Assembly: GCF_016132545.1 (NCBI RefSeq)
Contig: NZ_CP066167.1
Coordinates: 957,001 to 1,021,000 of the forward strand
Direction: 5' to 3'
Source of the DNA: Spongiibacter nanhainus
GTDB lineage: Bacteria > Pseudomonadota > Gammaproteobacteria > Pseudomonadales > Spongiibacteraceae
DNA length: 64,000 bases
Shown: piece after piece, positions 17,836-26,327 of the stretch
Layout of the letters: the number at the start of each line of letters is the position of its first letter
How positions within the stretch are numbered: position 1 is the first letter of the stretch
Program-made: the position numbers and the translations under genes
Notes under the pieces: generated by a model
Told to the model about the DNA's origin: nothing
Databases searched by the model: none
What the model saw: only the letters and a program-made list of their open reading frames with translations

Positions 17836-18623
17836 GTGAATACAGCCCGACCGACAAACTGAAAGTCGAGATCATTGAGCACACCGCCCTGGTCACTATC
17901 GACAACCCTGGCGCCAACACCTGGGATGCCGAATCCCTGACCGGCCTGAAAACTCTGGTCGCCAACCTCAATGCCGACCGCAATATCTACAGCTTGGTGA
18001 TCACCGGCGCTGGCGAAAAATTCTTCTCCGCGGGTGCCGACCTGAAAATGTTTGCCGACGGCGACAAGGAAGTGGCCCAGGATATCGGCCTTAAATTTGG
18101 CCAGGCCTTTGAGGCCCTGGCGGATTTTCGCGGTGTCTCCATTGCAGCCATCAATGGCTTTGCCATGGGCGGTGGCCTGGAGTGCGCCCTGGCCTGCGAT
18201 ATTCGCATCGCTGAAGAGCAGGCCCAGCTGGCGCTGCCGGAAGCCAAGGTGGGGCTGTTGCCCTGCGCGGGCGGCACCCAGCGTCTGACCCAGCTGGTGG
18301 GCAGTGGCTGGGCCAAGCGGGTAATTCTCTGTGGTGAGCGCCTCAAAGCGGCCAAAGCCCTGGATATCGGCCTGGTCGAGGAGGTGGTGGCCACTGGCGC
18401 GGCCAAGGAAACCGCGCTGGAAATGGCCAAGCAAGTTGCCGCCCAGAGCCCCGTTGCGGTGACTTACTGTAAAGAATTGATTCATCAAGCCCGGCAAGAG
18501 ACCATTCCCAAAGGCCTGTTGCTGGAGCGGGAGCGCTTTGTTCAGCTCTTCGACACGGCTGACCAGAAGGAGGGTGTTAACGCCTTCCTGGACAAACGCA
18601 ACCCGGAATGGAAAAACGCCTGA
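17832..18623 (+). CDS. Enoyl-CoA hydratase (probable methacrylyl-CoA hydratase)
   Basis: Crotonase-fold enzyme of 263 residues. The oxyanion-hole segment is SAGADLKMFADG, and the two active-site Glu regions are GGGLECALACDIRIA and LPEAKVGLLPCAGGTQRL. It overlaps the preceding dehydrogenase by four bases (ATGA) and the next gene by one, so it sits in a tightly coupled operon. It likely hydrates methacrylyl-CoA to 3-hydroxyisobutyryl-CoA. A longer in-frame extension upstream to 17649 would lie inside the dehydrogenase gene and is rejected. Confidence 0.9.
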   Translation: MSEYSPTDKLKVEIIEHTALVTIDNPGANTWDAESLTGLKTLVANLNADRNIYSLVITGAGEKFFSAGADLKMFADGDKEVAQDIGLKFGQAFEALADFRGVSIAAINGFAMGGGLECALACDIRIAEEQAQLALPEAKVGLLPCAGGTQRLTQLVGSGWAKRVILCGERLKAAKALDIGLVEEVVATGAAKETALEMAKQVAAQSPVAVTYCKELIHQARQETIPKGLLLERERFVQLFDTADQKEGVNAFLDKRNPEWKNA

Positions 18624-19735
18624 TGACTGAAGAAGTCCTGTTTGAAGAGCGCGAAACCGCCAGCGGCTTAAAGTTGGGGATTGTCACGCTCAATGTCGAG
18701 AAAACTCTCAACTCGCTAACCCTCAACATGGTGGAGCAAATGCTCACCACCCTGTCGGATTGGCGGCAGCGCAGCGAGATCGCCTGCGTCTTTATCCGCG
18801 GCGCCGGTGACAAAGCCTTCTGCGCCGGCGGCGATGTGCAGGCCCTATACCGCTCGGCGGTAGAGCAGCCCGGCGGCCCCTGTGAGTACGCCGAACGTTT
18901 CTTTGAGGTGGAGTACCGGGTCGACTACCTGATCCACCAAATGGGCAAGCCGGTTATCGTGTGGGGTCACGGCATTGTGATGGGTGGCGGCATGGGTATT
19001 TTTGCCGGCGGCAGCTATCGGGTGGTGACGGAAAAATCCCGCCTGGCGATGCCGGAAATTACCATCGGTCTGTATCCGGATGTGGGCGGCAGCTACTTTC
19101 TCAATCGCACCCCGGGCAGTACGGGCCTGTTCCTGGCGCTCACCGGCGTGCCCTTTAACGCGGCGGATGCCCTTTACCTGGGGATGGCCGAGGGCTTTAT
19201 CCAACACGAGAAATTGGACTCAGTACTAGAGGCCTTGGTGGACACACCGTGGTCTACCGGCGTGGGGGACAACCACGAGCGGGTGCTGGAGTTGATGCGG
19301 GGATTTGCCGAGCAGAGCACCGGGGCCTTGCCGGAGGGCAATGTAGAGGCTCAAGCGGCCGCGATCGACGGTTTGTGTGATCAGACTGACGACACCGCCA
19401 TGATTGAGGCCATCATCAATCTCGACAGCGACAACCCCTGGTTGCAAAAGGCGTCGGCCACCCTGGCCGCCGGTTCGATGCTCAGCGCCCGTCTGATACC
19501 TGCGCAGTTGCGGCGCTGTGCTGGCATGAATCTAAAGGACGTCTTCCAGCAGGAGCTGATTACCTCTACCAACACCGTCCGCCACCCGGAATTTGCCGAG
19601 GGCGTGCGGGCATTGTTGATCGATAAAGACCGCAATCCCCAGTGGCGCTACGCTGCGGCGGCGGACGTGCCCGCTGACGAAATCGACGCGCGGCTCACCG
19701 CGCCCTGGGACAGCAACCCGCTGGCGGATATCTAA
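18623..19735 (+). CDS. 3-hydroxyisobutyryl-CoA hydrolase
   Basis: Crotonase-family thioesterase of 370 residues, longer than hydratases and typical of HIBCH. Motifs are RGAGDKAFCAGGDV, GIVMGGGMGIFAGG and MPEITIGLYPDVGGSYFLNR, where the Glu and Asp required for hydrolysis are kept. It releases free 3-hydroxyisobutyrate, the substrate of the next gene product. The ATG at 18623 overlaps the upstream TGA; another in-frame ATG lies at 18608. Confidence 0.92.
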   Translation: MTEEVLFEERETASGLKLGIVTLNVEKTLNSLTLNMVEQMLTTLSDWRQRSEIACVFIRGAGDKAFCAGGDVQALYRSAVEQPGGPCEYAERFFEVEYRVDYLIHQMGKPVIVWGHGIVMGGGMGIFAGGSYRVVTEKSRLAMPEITIGLYPDVGGSYFLNRTPGSTGLFLALTGVPFNAADALYLGMAEGFIQHEKLDSVLEALVDTPWSTGVGDNHERVLELMRGFAEQSTGALPEGNVEAQAAAIDGLCDQTDDTAMIEAIINLDSDNPWLQKASATLAAGSMLSARLIPAQLRRCAGMNLKDVFQQELITSTNTVRHPEFAEGVRALLIDKDRNPQWRYAAAADVPADEIDARLTAPWDSNPLADI

Positions 19736-19792
19736 GCTTGTGGCGCCCGCTCAGTGGCGCCCCTCACACAATACACATTGAAGGTGAACACT

Positions 19793-20677
19793 ATGGCAAC
19801 TGTGGCGTTTATTGGTCTGGGCAATATGGGTGGCCCGATGGCGGCCAATCTGGTGCGCGCCGGCCACGCGGTAACGGTTTTTGATCTGGTGGATGCCGCC
19901 ATGGAGGCGGTGGTCAAGGAGGGTGCCAAGCGCGCCGATTCCGCACTGGCCGCTATCGATGGTGCCGATACCGTGATCACCATGCTGCCGGCGGGCAAAC
20001 ACGTCGCCGGTCTCTATCTGGGTGACGAGGGGCTGATTGCCAAAGCGGCGGATAACACCCTGTTTATGGACTGCAGCACCATCGACGCTGAGACCGCCCG
20101 CAAAGTGGGTGAGGCGGCGGCCGAGCGCGGCCTGGAAATGCTGGACGCGCCGGTATCCGGCGGCGTGAAGGCGGCGCAGGCCGGCACCCTGGCCTTTATG
20201 TGTGGTGGCAGTGCGGCGGCTTTTGAACGCGGTAAAAAAGTGTTGGAAGGCATGGGCAAAAATATCTTCCACGCCGGCGACCACGGTGCGGGGCAGATCG
20301 CCAAAATCTGTAACAACATGCTGCTGGCAGTGCATATGATCGGCACGGCTGAAGCCTTGCAGCTGGGTGCCAACAACGGCCTCGACCCCAAGGTGCTGTC
20401 GGAGATCATGCTCAACAGCTCCGGTAAAAACTGGTCGCTGGAGAACTACAATCCCTACCCTGGCGTGATGCCCGGCACCCCGGCCAGCAACGACTACCAG
20501 CCAGGCTTTATGGTGCAATTGATGCTCAAAGATTTGGGCTTGGCGATGGAAAACAGTCTGGCCACCCAAAGCTCGGTACCCATGGGTGCCTTGGCCCGCA
20601 GCCTGTATGCGTCCTTTGCCGGCAAGGGCAACGGTCCCCGGGATTTCTCATCTATTCTGGAACTGTTCCAGGATTGA
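19793..20677 (+). CDS. mmsB: 3-hydroxyisobutyrate dehydrogenase
   Basis: NAD-dependent beta-hydroxyacid dehydrogenase of 294 residues, oxidising 3-hydroxyisobutyrate to methylmalonate semialdehyde. It has the Rossmann motif FIGLGNMGGPMAANL (5-19), the substrate motif DAPVSGGVKAAQAGTL and the catalytic Lys in GAGQIAKICNN. ATG 19793 follows GAAGG (AAGGTGAAC); an upstream in-frame ATG at 19754 is less family-like. It is the last gene of the valine operon; a strong terminator follows. Confidence 0.95.
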   Translation: MATVAFIGLGNMGGPMAANLVRAGHAVTVFDLVDAAMEAVVKEGAKRADSALAAIDGADTVITMLPAGKHVAGLYLGDEGLIAKAADNTLFMDCSTIDAETARKVGEAAAERGLEMLDAPVSGGVKAAQAGTLAFMCGGSAAAFERGKKVLEGMGKNIFHAGDHGAGQIAKICNNMLLAVHMIGTAEALQLGANNGLDPKVLSEIMLNSSGKNWSLENYNPYPGVMPGTPASNDYQPGFMVQLMLKDLGLAMENSLATQSSVPMGALARSLYASFAGKGNGPRDFSSILELFQD

Positions 20678-20708
20678 TTGACTTGCTCTCTTACCGGGAG
20701 TTGTCGTC

Positions 20709-20738
20709 AGAAGGGGCCGGTGGCCCCTTCTTTCGTTT
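20709..20738 (+). terminator. Rho-independent terminator of the valine operon
   Basis: AGAAGGGGCC (20709-20718) pairs perfectly with GGCCCCTTCT (20722-20731), and a T-rich tail follows. It lies 32 bases after mmsB. Confidence 0.85.
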
Positions 20739-20829
20739 GGGTGGAAGTTGAATCAGTGACTGGCTTTCTTTGTGCCGAGCGCTGTGGCAATTTGATGCTT
20801 TGATGCCCAGTCTGTGATCCGTTTGCACC

Positions 20830-21342
20830 ATGAGCCCCTATAAAACCGCTGTTATCCTCATTGGCATGCCTGGCGTGGGCAAGTCTACGCTGGGGCGTCT
20901 GTTGTCGCAGCGGCTCATTATGCCTTTTGTGGATACCGATCGGCTGATCGAGGACGCGGCGGGTTGCTCCCTCCAAACCATCGTCGATCAGGCTGGCTTT
21001 GATGCTCTGGTCCGTTGGGAGGAGAGCGCCATTTTGACGCAGGATTTTACGGCTCAGGTGGTGGCCACTGGGGGCAGCGTTGTTTACAGTGATCGAGCGA
21101 TGGAGCACCTCGGAGGCTTTGGCCCCAGGCTTTGGCTGCGGCTGGGACTCGACGCGTTGAGTCAGCGCTTGGATAATTTTGCTCAGCGCGGGATTGCCCG
21201 GCGGCAACAGGACGCAGATATTCAGGGGCTATTTGACGAGCGTTGCCCCCTGTACCAACAGTACGCTGACAGGGTGGTGGACCTCGATGGCTTAGATGAG
21301 GCGGCGGCTCTGGAGCGGATTCTCGCAGTACTACAACAATAG
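20830..21342 (+). CDS. Shikimate kinase-like protein
   Basis: A 170-residue P-loop kinase. Features are GMPGVGKSTLGRLLSQRL (Walker A, 12-29), FVDTDRLIED (shikimate-binding Asp), ALVRWEES (Arg contacting shikimate) and VVATGGSVV. These match shikimate kinase, which phosphorylates shikimate in aromatic amino acid synthesis. It is not beside aroB, where the housekeeping aroK normally sits. It may therefore be a second isozyme or a shikimate-kinase-like enzyme with another role, and stands before two pterin-like genes. Confidence 0.8.
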   Translation: MSPYKTAVILIGMPGVGKSTLGRLLSQRLIMPFVDTDRLIEDAAGCSLQTIVDQAGFDALVRWEESAILTQDFTAQVVATGGSVVYSDRAMEHLGGFGPRLWLRLGLDALSQRLDNFAQRGIARRQQDADIQGLFDERCPLYQQYADRVVDLDGLDEAAALERILAVLQQ

Positions 21343-21404
21343 CAGGCAGCGCGTTGCACCAATATGGTGCGGCGGGGCGCGCCGAAGGCACTGGACAGGC
21401 TCAT

Positions 21405-21902
21405 ATGCCCTTTAAGAAGCACACACGGATCGAAATCAGTAAGGAAGACGTCAAGTTTTCCGCCGCCCACTTCACCATCTTTTCTGCTACTGAACGTGAA
21501 CGTCTTCACGGCCACAATTTCAAAGTCAGCCTGTTGCTGACGGCGGATGTGGGCGACAACGGTATGTGCTTCAGCTATGTGGAGATCAAAAAGCGGCTGC
21601 GCGCTCTGTGCGAGACGCTGGACGAATACACGATCTTGCCCAATGCCTCGCCCTACATGACGTTGGAAGAGGTTGACGGCGAGGTGCTGGCTCATTTCAA
21701 CGGCGAGACTTTGCGCTTTCTACGCGGCGATACCCTGATCCTCCCGCTGCGCAATACCACCGTTGAGGAGTTTGCCCGCTACCTGTTAGAAAAGCTGGTG
21801 GAAGATGCGCCCTTTGTGGAGGGTAACGAAATCAGCGAGCTGACCATGCAGGTCTCTTCAGGCCCCGGTCAGTCGGGCTCGGCGACCTGGGTAAGAGCCT
21901 AG
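21405..21902 (+). CDS. 6-pyruvoyl-tetrahydropterin synthase family protein, PTPS-III-like
   Basis: A 165-residue T-fold enzyme. The zinc His residues are visible in FSAAHF and in ERLHGHNF. In QueD and animal PTPS a catalytic Cys sits four positions before HGH; here that position is Arg and a Glu stands three before it (ExxHGH). This is the pattern described for PTPS-III enzymes that replace dihydroneopterin aldolase (FolB) in folate synthesis. It is followed by an SDR gene, and folE lies 7 kb downstream. The start at 21405 was chosen over 21354 because it gives the family N-terminus. Function is inferred. Confidence 0.75.
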   Translation: MPFKKHTRIEISKEDVKFSAAHFTIFSATERERLHGHNFKVSLLLTADVGDNGMCFSYVEIKKRLRALCETLDEYTILPNASPYMTLEEVDGEVLAHFNGETLRFLRGDTLILPLRNTTVEEFARYLLEKLVEDAPFVEGNEISELTMQVSSGPGQSGSATWVRA

Positions 21903-21931
21903 CTGTTTGGTTCGGCAAAACATGCGGAGCA

Positions 21932-22645
21932 ATGGAATCGATGAGTAAAGTCCTAATCATTACGGGCGGCAGCAAGGGCATTGGTCGCGCCACCGCCCAG
22001 CGTTTTAGTGAGGCGTACTATCGGGTGGTGAATCTGTCGCGCAAGCCAATAGACCTGGCGGGCGCACAGCAAATACCGGTGGATATGCTGGAGCAGGATT
22101 GGCTTGCCGGCTGCCAGAGCGCTTTGTTGGATGCCGTGGCTGACGCCGAACAGGTGGTGCTTGTCCACAACGCCGCGCGCCAGGATGGCGATACTGTGGC
22201 CGATCTGGAAGGCGACGCCTTTCGCGACGTCTTGCAGATTAATCTGGTGGCGCCCCAGGAGCTAAACCGATTGCTGATTCCCCACCTGCCGGAGGGCTCG
22301 GCTATTCTCTACGTGGGCTCGACCTTGGCCGAGAAAGCCGTCAGTGGTTGCGCCTCTTACATTGCCAGCAAGCACGGCCTGGTGGGGTTGATGCGCTCCA
22401 CCGTGCAGGACCTCGCCGGCCGGGGCATCCACAGCGCCTGCGTGTGCCCGGGGTTTACCGACACTGAGATGCTAAGGGGCCATATCAATAATGATCCAGA
22501 GGTCATCGCAGCCATCACCGCCAACGTGTCCCATCAGCGACTGATCGATCCGGACGAAATTGCCCGCTGCCTGCAATTCTGCGCCGAAAATCCGGTCATT
22601 TCCGGCTCGGTGATTCACGCCAATTTGGGCCAGATAGAGCGCTAA
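21932..22645 (+). CDS. Short-chain dehydrogenase/reductase
   Basis: Classical SDR of 237 residues. The cofactor motif TGGSKGIG (11-18) has a following Arg that suggests NADP(H). NAA stands for NNAG (HNAARQDG), and YIASK holds the catalytic Tyr and Lys, with the Ser in YVGST. The start could be ATG 21932 or 21941. It lies 29 bases behind the PTPS-like gene, so a pterin reductase role is conceivable but unproven. Confidence 0.85.
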   Translation: MESMSKVLIITGGSKGIGRATAQRFSEAYYRVVNLSRKPIDLAGAQQIPVDMLEQDWLAGCQSALLDAVADAEQVVLVHNAARQDGDTVADLEGDAFRDVLQINLVAPQELNRLLIPHLPEGSAILYVGSTLAEKAVSGCASYIASKHGLVGLMRSTVQDLAGRGIHSACVCPGFTDTEMLRGHINNDPEVIAAITANVSHQRLIDPDEIARCLQFCAENPVISGSVIHANLGQIER

Positions 22646-23105
22646 TCCACATTATCCATTGTGCTGATAAGTATTTTCCTCCCGCGCCTTGTCAAAGTCT
22701 TCGGGCGCCCAGCGCAGATCTGTTGTTGCGGTAAGTAAAATCCAATATAGGAAGTTTGCGCCGCGATTCGCAGTATGGTTGTTAACGCACTATGGCGCGT
22801 GTCTTGCAGAACAGTCTGCGAGGCGTCAAGAATCCGCCACTGAGTGACTCTGCTGGCGCTTTTGATTTTGGCTTTGAATTTTGTACTTTAACGAAGTGAA
22901 TAAGGAGCTCTACCGGCAGGGATGTGACGACCGATCGTTGGGTGGTAGTTCAAATTTATTACAGAATTGCTAACAATCTAACTGGATGGTCGGGGCGTAT
23001 CGGAGTAGAGTGAAATGGCAGGCACTTAAACGCTGCATGTGAAGCATCACCGGATGCTGACACCTGCCAGTTCAAAGCGTCGCAGCACAGAAGGAGATTG
23101 CAGAA
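22646..23105. other. Long leader/promoter region ahead of the prkA operon
   Basis: This 460-base region has no convincing gene. Near its 3' end, TGGCAGG (23016-23022) can pair with CCTGCCA (23063-23069), enclosing a second hairpin GCATC-ACCG-GATGC (23044-23057). The structure sits about 35 bases before the prkA ribosome site (AAGGAG), so it is probably in the 5' untranslated leader. No sigma-54 element was recognised with confidence. Confidence 0.4.
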
Positions 23106-25028
23106 ATGGGCTTACTTGAGAATGTCCGTGAGCAATATCTGAAGGCAAAAGATGAAGAGATGTCCTTAATGGACTATCTCGAACTTTGCCGGAATGACCC
23201 CCTCGCTTACGCGACTCCCGCCGAACGCATGCTCGCAGCTATCGGCGAACCCGAGTTAATTGATACCCGTACCGACCCACGTTTATCCCGGATTTTTTCC
23301 AACCGCTTGATACCTCGCTATCCGGCCTTTGCCGAGTTCTATGGGATGGAAGACGTCATCTCACAGATCGTGGCATTCTTTAAACATGCCGCCCAAGGGC
23401 TCGAGGAAAAGAAACAGGTTCTCTATCTGCTGGGCCCGGTGGGGGGCGGTAAATCCTCCATCGCCGAGCGATTGAAAAAACTAATGGAAGAGTACCCGAT
23501 CTATGCTTTGAAGGACTCGCCCATCAACGAATCGCCGCTGGGATTATTCGACCCCGAGCGGGACGGTCGACAGCTTGAAGAGGAATACGGCATCCCCCGC
23601 CGCTACCTGACCGGCATTGCCTCGCCCTGGGCCATCAAGCGCTTGGAAGAATATGAAGGTGACCTGACTCGCTTTAAAGTGGTCCGGGTGCAGCCCTCGG
23701 TACTCAAGCAGGTCGCGGTGACCAAGACCGAGCCAGGCGATGAGAACAACCAGGATATATCGACTCTGGTGGGCAAGGTGGACATCCGCAAACTGGAGTC
23801 CTACGCCCAGGACGATCCCGATGCCTATTCCTACTCCGGTGGCCTGTGTCTGGCCAACCAGGGGATGTTGGAATTTGTGGAGATGTTCAAGGCGCCCATC
23901 AAAATGTTGCACCCCCTGCTGACCGCGACTCAGGAGGGTAACTACAAGGGCACCGAGGGCTTCTCGGCAATTCCTTTTCAGGGTGTGATTCTCGCCCACT
24001 CCAACGAGTCGGAGTGGCAGGCCTTCAGGAATAACAAGCACAATGAGGCGTTCCTTGACCGGGTGTATATCGTCAAGGTGCCCTACTGCTTGCAGGTTTC
24101 TGAAGAGGTTAAAATTTACGAGAAACTATTGCGCAACAGCTCGCTGGCCGACGCGCCCTGTGCGCCGGGTACACTGGAGATGTTGGCGCAATTCTCGGTA
24201 TTGTCACGGCTCAAGGAGCCGGAGAATTCCAGCATTTATTCCAAGATGCGGGTCTACGATGGCGAGTCCTTGAAAGATACCGATCCCGCGGCCAAGTCTT
24301 ACCAGGAGTACCGCGACTACGCCGGCATCGACGAGGGCATGGACGGCATGTCCACGCGCTTTGCCTTTAAAGTATTGTCCGCGGTCTTCAATTACGACAA
24401 CTCGGAAATTGCCGCCAACCCAGTGCACCTGATGTATGTGCTGGAACAGCGCATTATGCGGGAGCAGTTGCCGGAGGAAGAGCAGCGCCGTTACCTCGAG
24501 TTCATCAAGGGCTGGCTGGCGGTGCGCTACGCCGAGTTTGTCGGCAAGGAAATTCAGACTGCCTACCTGGAGTCCTACTCCGAGTACGGTCAGAATATTT
24601 TCGACCGCTACGTCACGTTTGCCGACTACTGGATTCAGGACGAGGACTATCGCGATCCCGAAACCGGGGCGATTTTCGACCGCGCCATGCTCAACGGCGA
24701 ACTGGAGAAAATCGAGAAGCCAGCGGGGATTGCCAACCCCAAAGACTTCCGCAACGAGATCGTCAACTTCGTGCTGCGGGCCCGGGCTCAAAACGAGGGC
24801 CGCAATCCCGCCTGGACCAGCTACGAGAAGTTGCGCGAAGTGATCGAGAAGAAAATGTTCTCCAGCACCGAAGAGTTGTTGCCGGTCATTTCCTTCAACG
24901 CCAAAGCCTCGGCGGAAGATCGCCAAAAACACGAAAACTTTGTTACTCGCATGGTGGAAAAAGGTTATACCCCCAAACAGGTACGGCTGCTTTCCGAGTG
25001 GTACCTGCGAGTTCGCAAAGCGGGGTAG
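23106..25028 (+). CDS. prkA: PrkA family serine protein kinase (YeaG-like)
   Basis: A 640-residue protein with an N-terminal AAA-type domain and a C-terminal PrkA kinase domain. Walker A is LGPVGGGKSS (109-118). The segment ILAHSNESEWQAF and the SxYSKMRVYDGE region are typical of the family. In enterobacteria YeaG acts with YeaH in nitrogen- and stationary-phase stress. It heads a three-gene set with yeaH and spoVR, the conserved order. The ribosome site AAGGAG is clear. Confidence 0.95.
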   Translation: MGLLENVREQYLKAKDEEMSLMDYLELCRNDPLAYATPAERMLAAIGEPELIDTRTDPRLSRIFSNRLIPRYPAFAEFYGMEDVISQIVAFFKHAAQGLEEKKQVLYLLGPVGGGKSSIAERLKKLMEEYPIYALKDSPINESPLGLFDPERDGRQLEEEYGIPRRYLTGIASPWAIKRLEEYEGDLTRFKVVRVQPSVLKQVAVTKTEPGDENNQDISTLVGKVDIRKLESYAQDDPDAYSYSGGLCLANQGMLEFVEMFKAPIKMLHPLLTATQEGNYKGTEGFSAIPFQGVILAHSNESEWQAFRNNKHNEAFLDRVYIVKVPYCLQVSEEVKIYEKLLRNSSLADAPCAPGTLEMLAQFSVLSRLKEPENSSIYSKMRVYDGESLKDTDPAAKSYQEYRDYAGIDEGMDGMSTRFAFKVLSAVFNYDNSEIAANPVHLMYVLEQRIMREQLPEEEQRRYLEFIKGWLAVRYAEFVGKEIQTAYLESYSEYGQNIFDRYVTFADYWIQDEDYRDPETGAIFDRAMLNGELEKIEKPAGIANPKDFRNEIVNFVLRARAQNEGRNPAWTSYEKLREVIEKKMFSSTEELLPVISFNAKASAEDRQKHENFVTRMVEKGYTPKQVRLLSEWYLRVRKAG

Positions 25029-25035
25029 TACCGAT

Positions 25036-25063
25036 GCGGGCCGCTCACCCGGCCCGCCTTTTC
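25036..25063 (+). terminator. Terminator-like hairpin between prkA and yeaH
   Basis: GCGGGCC (25036-25042) pairs with GGCCCGC (25051-25057), followed by CTTTTC. It lies within the conserved prkA-yeaH-spoVR cluster, so it probably acts as a partial terminator or processing site that sets the ratio of PrkA to its partners. Confidence 0.6.
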
Positions 25064-25103
25064 GTGAACGCTTTGACATACACAGACTGAAAAGGGGCGA
25101 AGC

Positions 25104-26327
25104 ATGTCGATTATTATCGATCGCCGCCTGAATGATCGAAACAAGAACGCTACCAACCGCCAACGATTTATCAGGCGCTACAAACAGCAACTTAAGCGCG
25201 CGGTATCCGATATGGTGGCCGAGCGTTCCATCACCGATATGGCCCGTGGGGGCGAAGTGGGGATTCCGGTTAAGGATATCTCCGAGCCCAAGTTTCGCAT
25301 TGGCCAGGGTGGTGATCGGGAGATGGTTCACCCCGGCAACCACAGCTTTTCGCCGGGTGATTTAATTGCCAAACCTCCCGCTGGCGGCGGGGGTGGCAGT
25401 GGCGACGGCGGCGGTGGTGACGGTGGCGACGGCCAGGATAACTTCATGTTTACCCTGTCCAAAGATGAGTTTATGAACCTCTTCTTTGACGACTTGGAGC
25501 TGCCGAATCTCGAGCGCAATGTGCTGGGAGACGCCAAGCAGTTCACCATGCGCCGGGCCGGTTATACCCCCAGTGGCGTGCCCGCCAATCTGTCAGTGCG
25601 CCGCTCCCTGGAAAACGCCATGGCGCGGAAGATTGCCCTGGTGGCACCACTGAAGCGAGAACTTAAAGAGCTGGAAGAAAGTGGCGCTCCCCAGGAAGAC
25701 ATCGATGCGCTGAAAGCACGTATCGAGCGTATTCCTTTTCTCGATGAATACGACCTGCGTTTCCGCCATAAGGTAAAAGAACCCAAACCCATCAGCCGGG
25801 CAGTGATGTTCTGCTTGATGGATGTGTCGGCGTCCATGTCGGAGCAGAAAAAAGATCTGGCTAAGCGTTTCTTTACCTTGCTGTACTTGTTTTTAAGTCG
25901 CAAATACGAGCACGTTGACCTGATCTTTATTCGCCACACCTCAAACGCCGAGGAAGTCGACGAAGAAGCCTTTTTTCACGATCCCCAAACTGGCGGTACT
26001 GTGGTGATGTCGGCGCTGAATTTGATGCTGGAAATTATCAGCGACCGCTACTCCCCCGATGAGTGGAATATCTACGGCGCCCAAGTGTCCGACGGGGATG
26101 CCTTTGGCAGCGATCCCCAGCGCAGTGCGGCGCGATTGAGCAAGGATATTCTGCCGCTGTGCCGCTACTTCTCTTACGTGGAAGTGCCGGACAGCCCCAG
26201 CACGATTACCCCGCTGGGTGCCGCTTACAGTCAGATTAACGACATCAATTTTGCTATGCGCACGGTGATGCATCGCTCCGATGTGTACCCGGTGCTGCGC
26301 GATCTTTTCCACCGGGAGGTGGCATGA
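25104..26327 (+). CDS. yeaH: YeaH/YhbH family protein (DUF444)
   Basis: A 407-residue protein, partner of PrkA. It has a basic N-terminus (IIDRRLNDRNKNATNRQRFIRRYK), a Gly/Asp-rich linker (about 92-112) and a von Willebrand A-like domain with the MIDAS-type motif MDVSASM near residue 240. This indicates a metal-dependent protein-binding surface. In enterobacteria the gene is RpoS-controlled; regulation here is not visible. The stop overlaps the spoVR start by four bases (ATGA), indicating coupling. Confidence 0.92.
   Translation: MSIIIDRRLNDRNKNATNRQRFIRRYKQQLKRAVSDMVAERSITDMARGGEVGIPVKDISEPKFRIGQGGDREMVHPGNHSFSPGDLIAKPPAGGGGGSGDGGGGDGGDGQDNFMFTLSKDEFMNLFFDDLELPNLERNVLGDAKQFTMRRAGYTPSGVPANLSVRRSLENAMARKIALVAPLKRELKELEESGAPQEDIDALKARIERIPFLDEYDLRFRHKVKEPKPISRAVMFCLMDVSASMSEQKKDLAKRFFTLLYLFLSRKYEHVDLIFIRHTSNAEEVDEEAFFHDPQTGGTVVMSALNLMLEIISDRYSPDEWNIYGAQVSDGDAFGSDPQRSAARLSKDILPLCRYFSYVEVPDSPSTITPLGAAYSQINDINFAMRTVMHRSDVYPVLRDLFHREVA

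Noticed and set aside
23016-23040. Sigma-54 promoter (TGGCA with downstream GC) before prkA
   Set aside because: The spacing between the GG and GC elements does not fit -24/-12.
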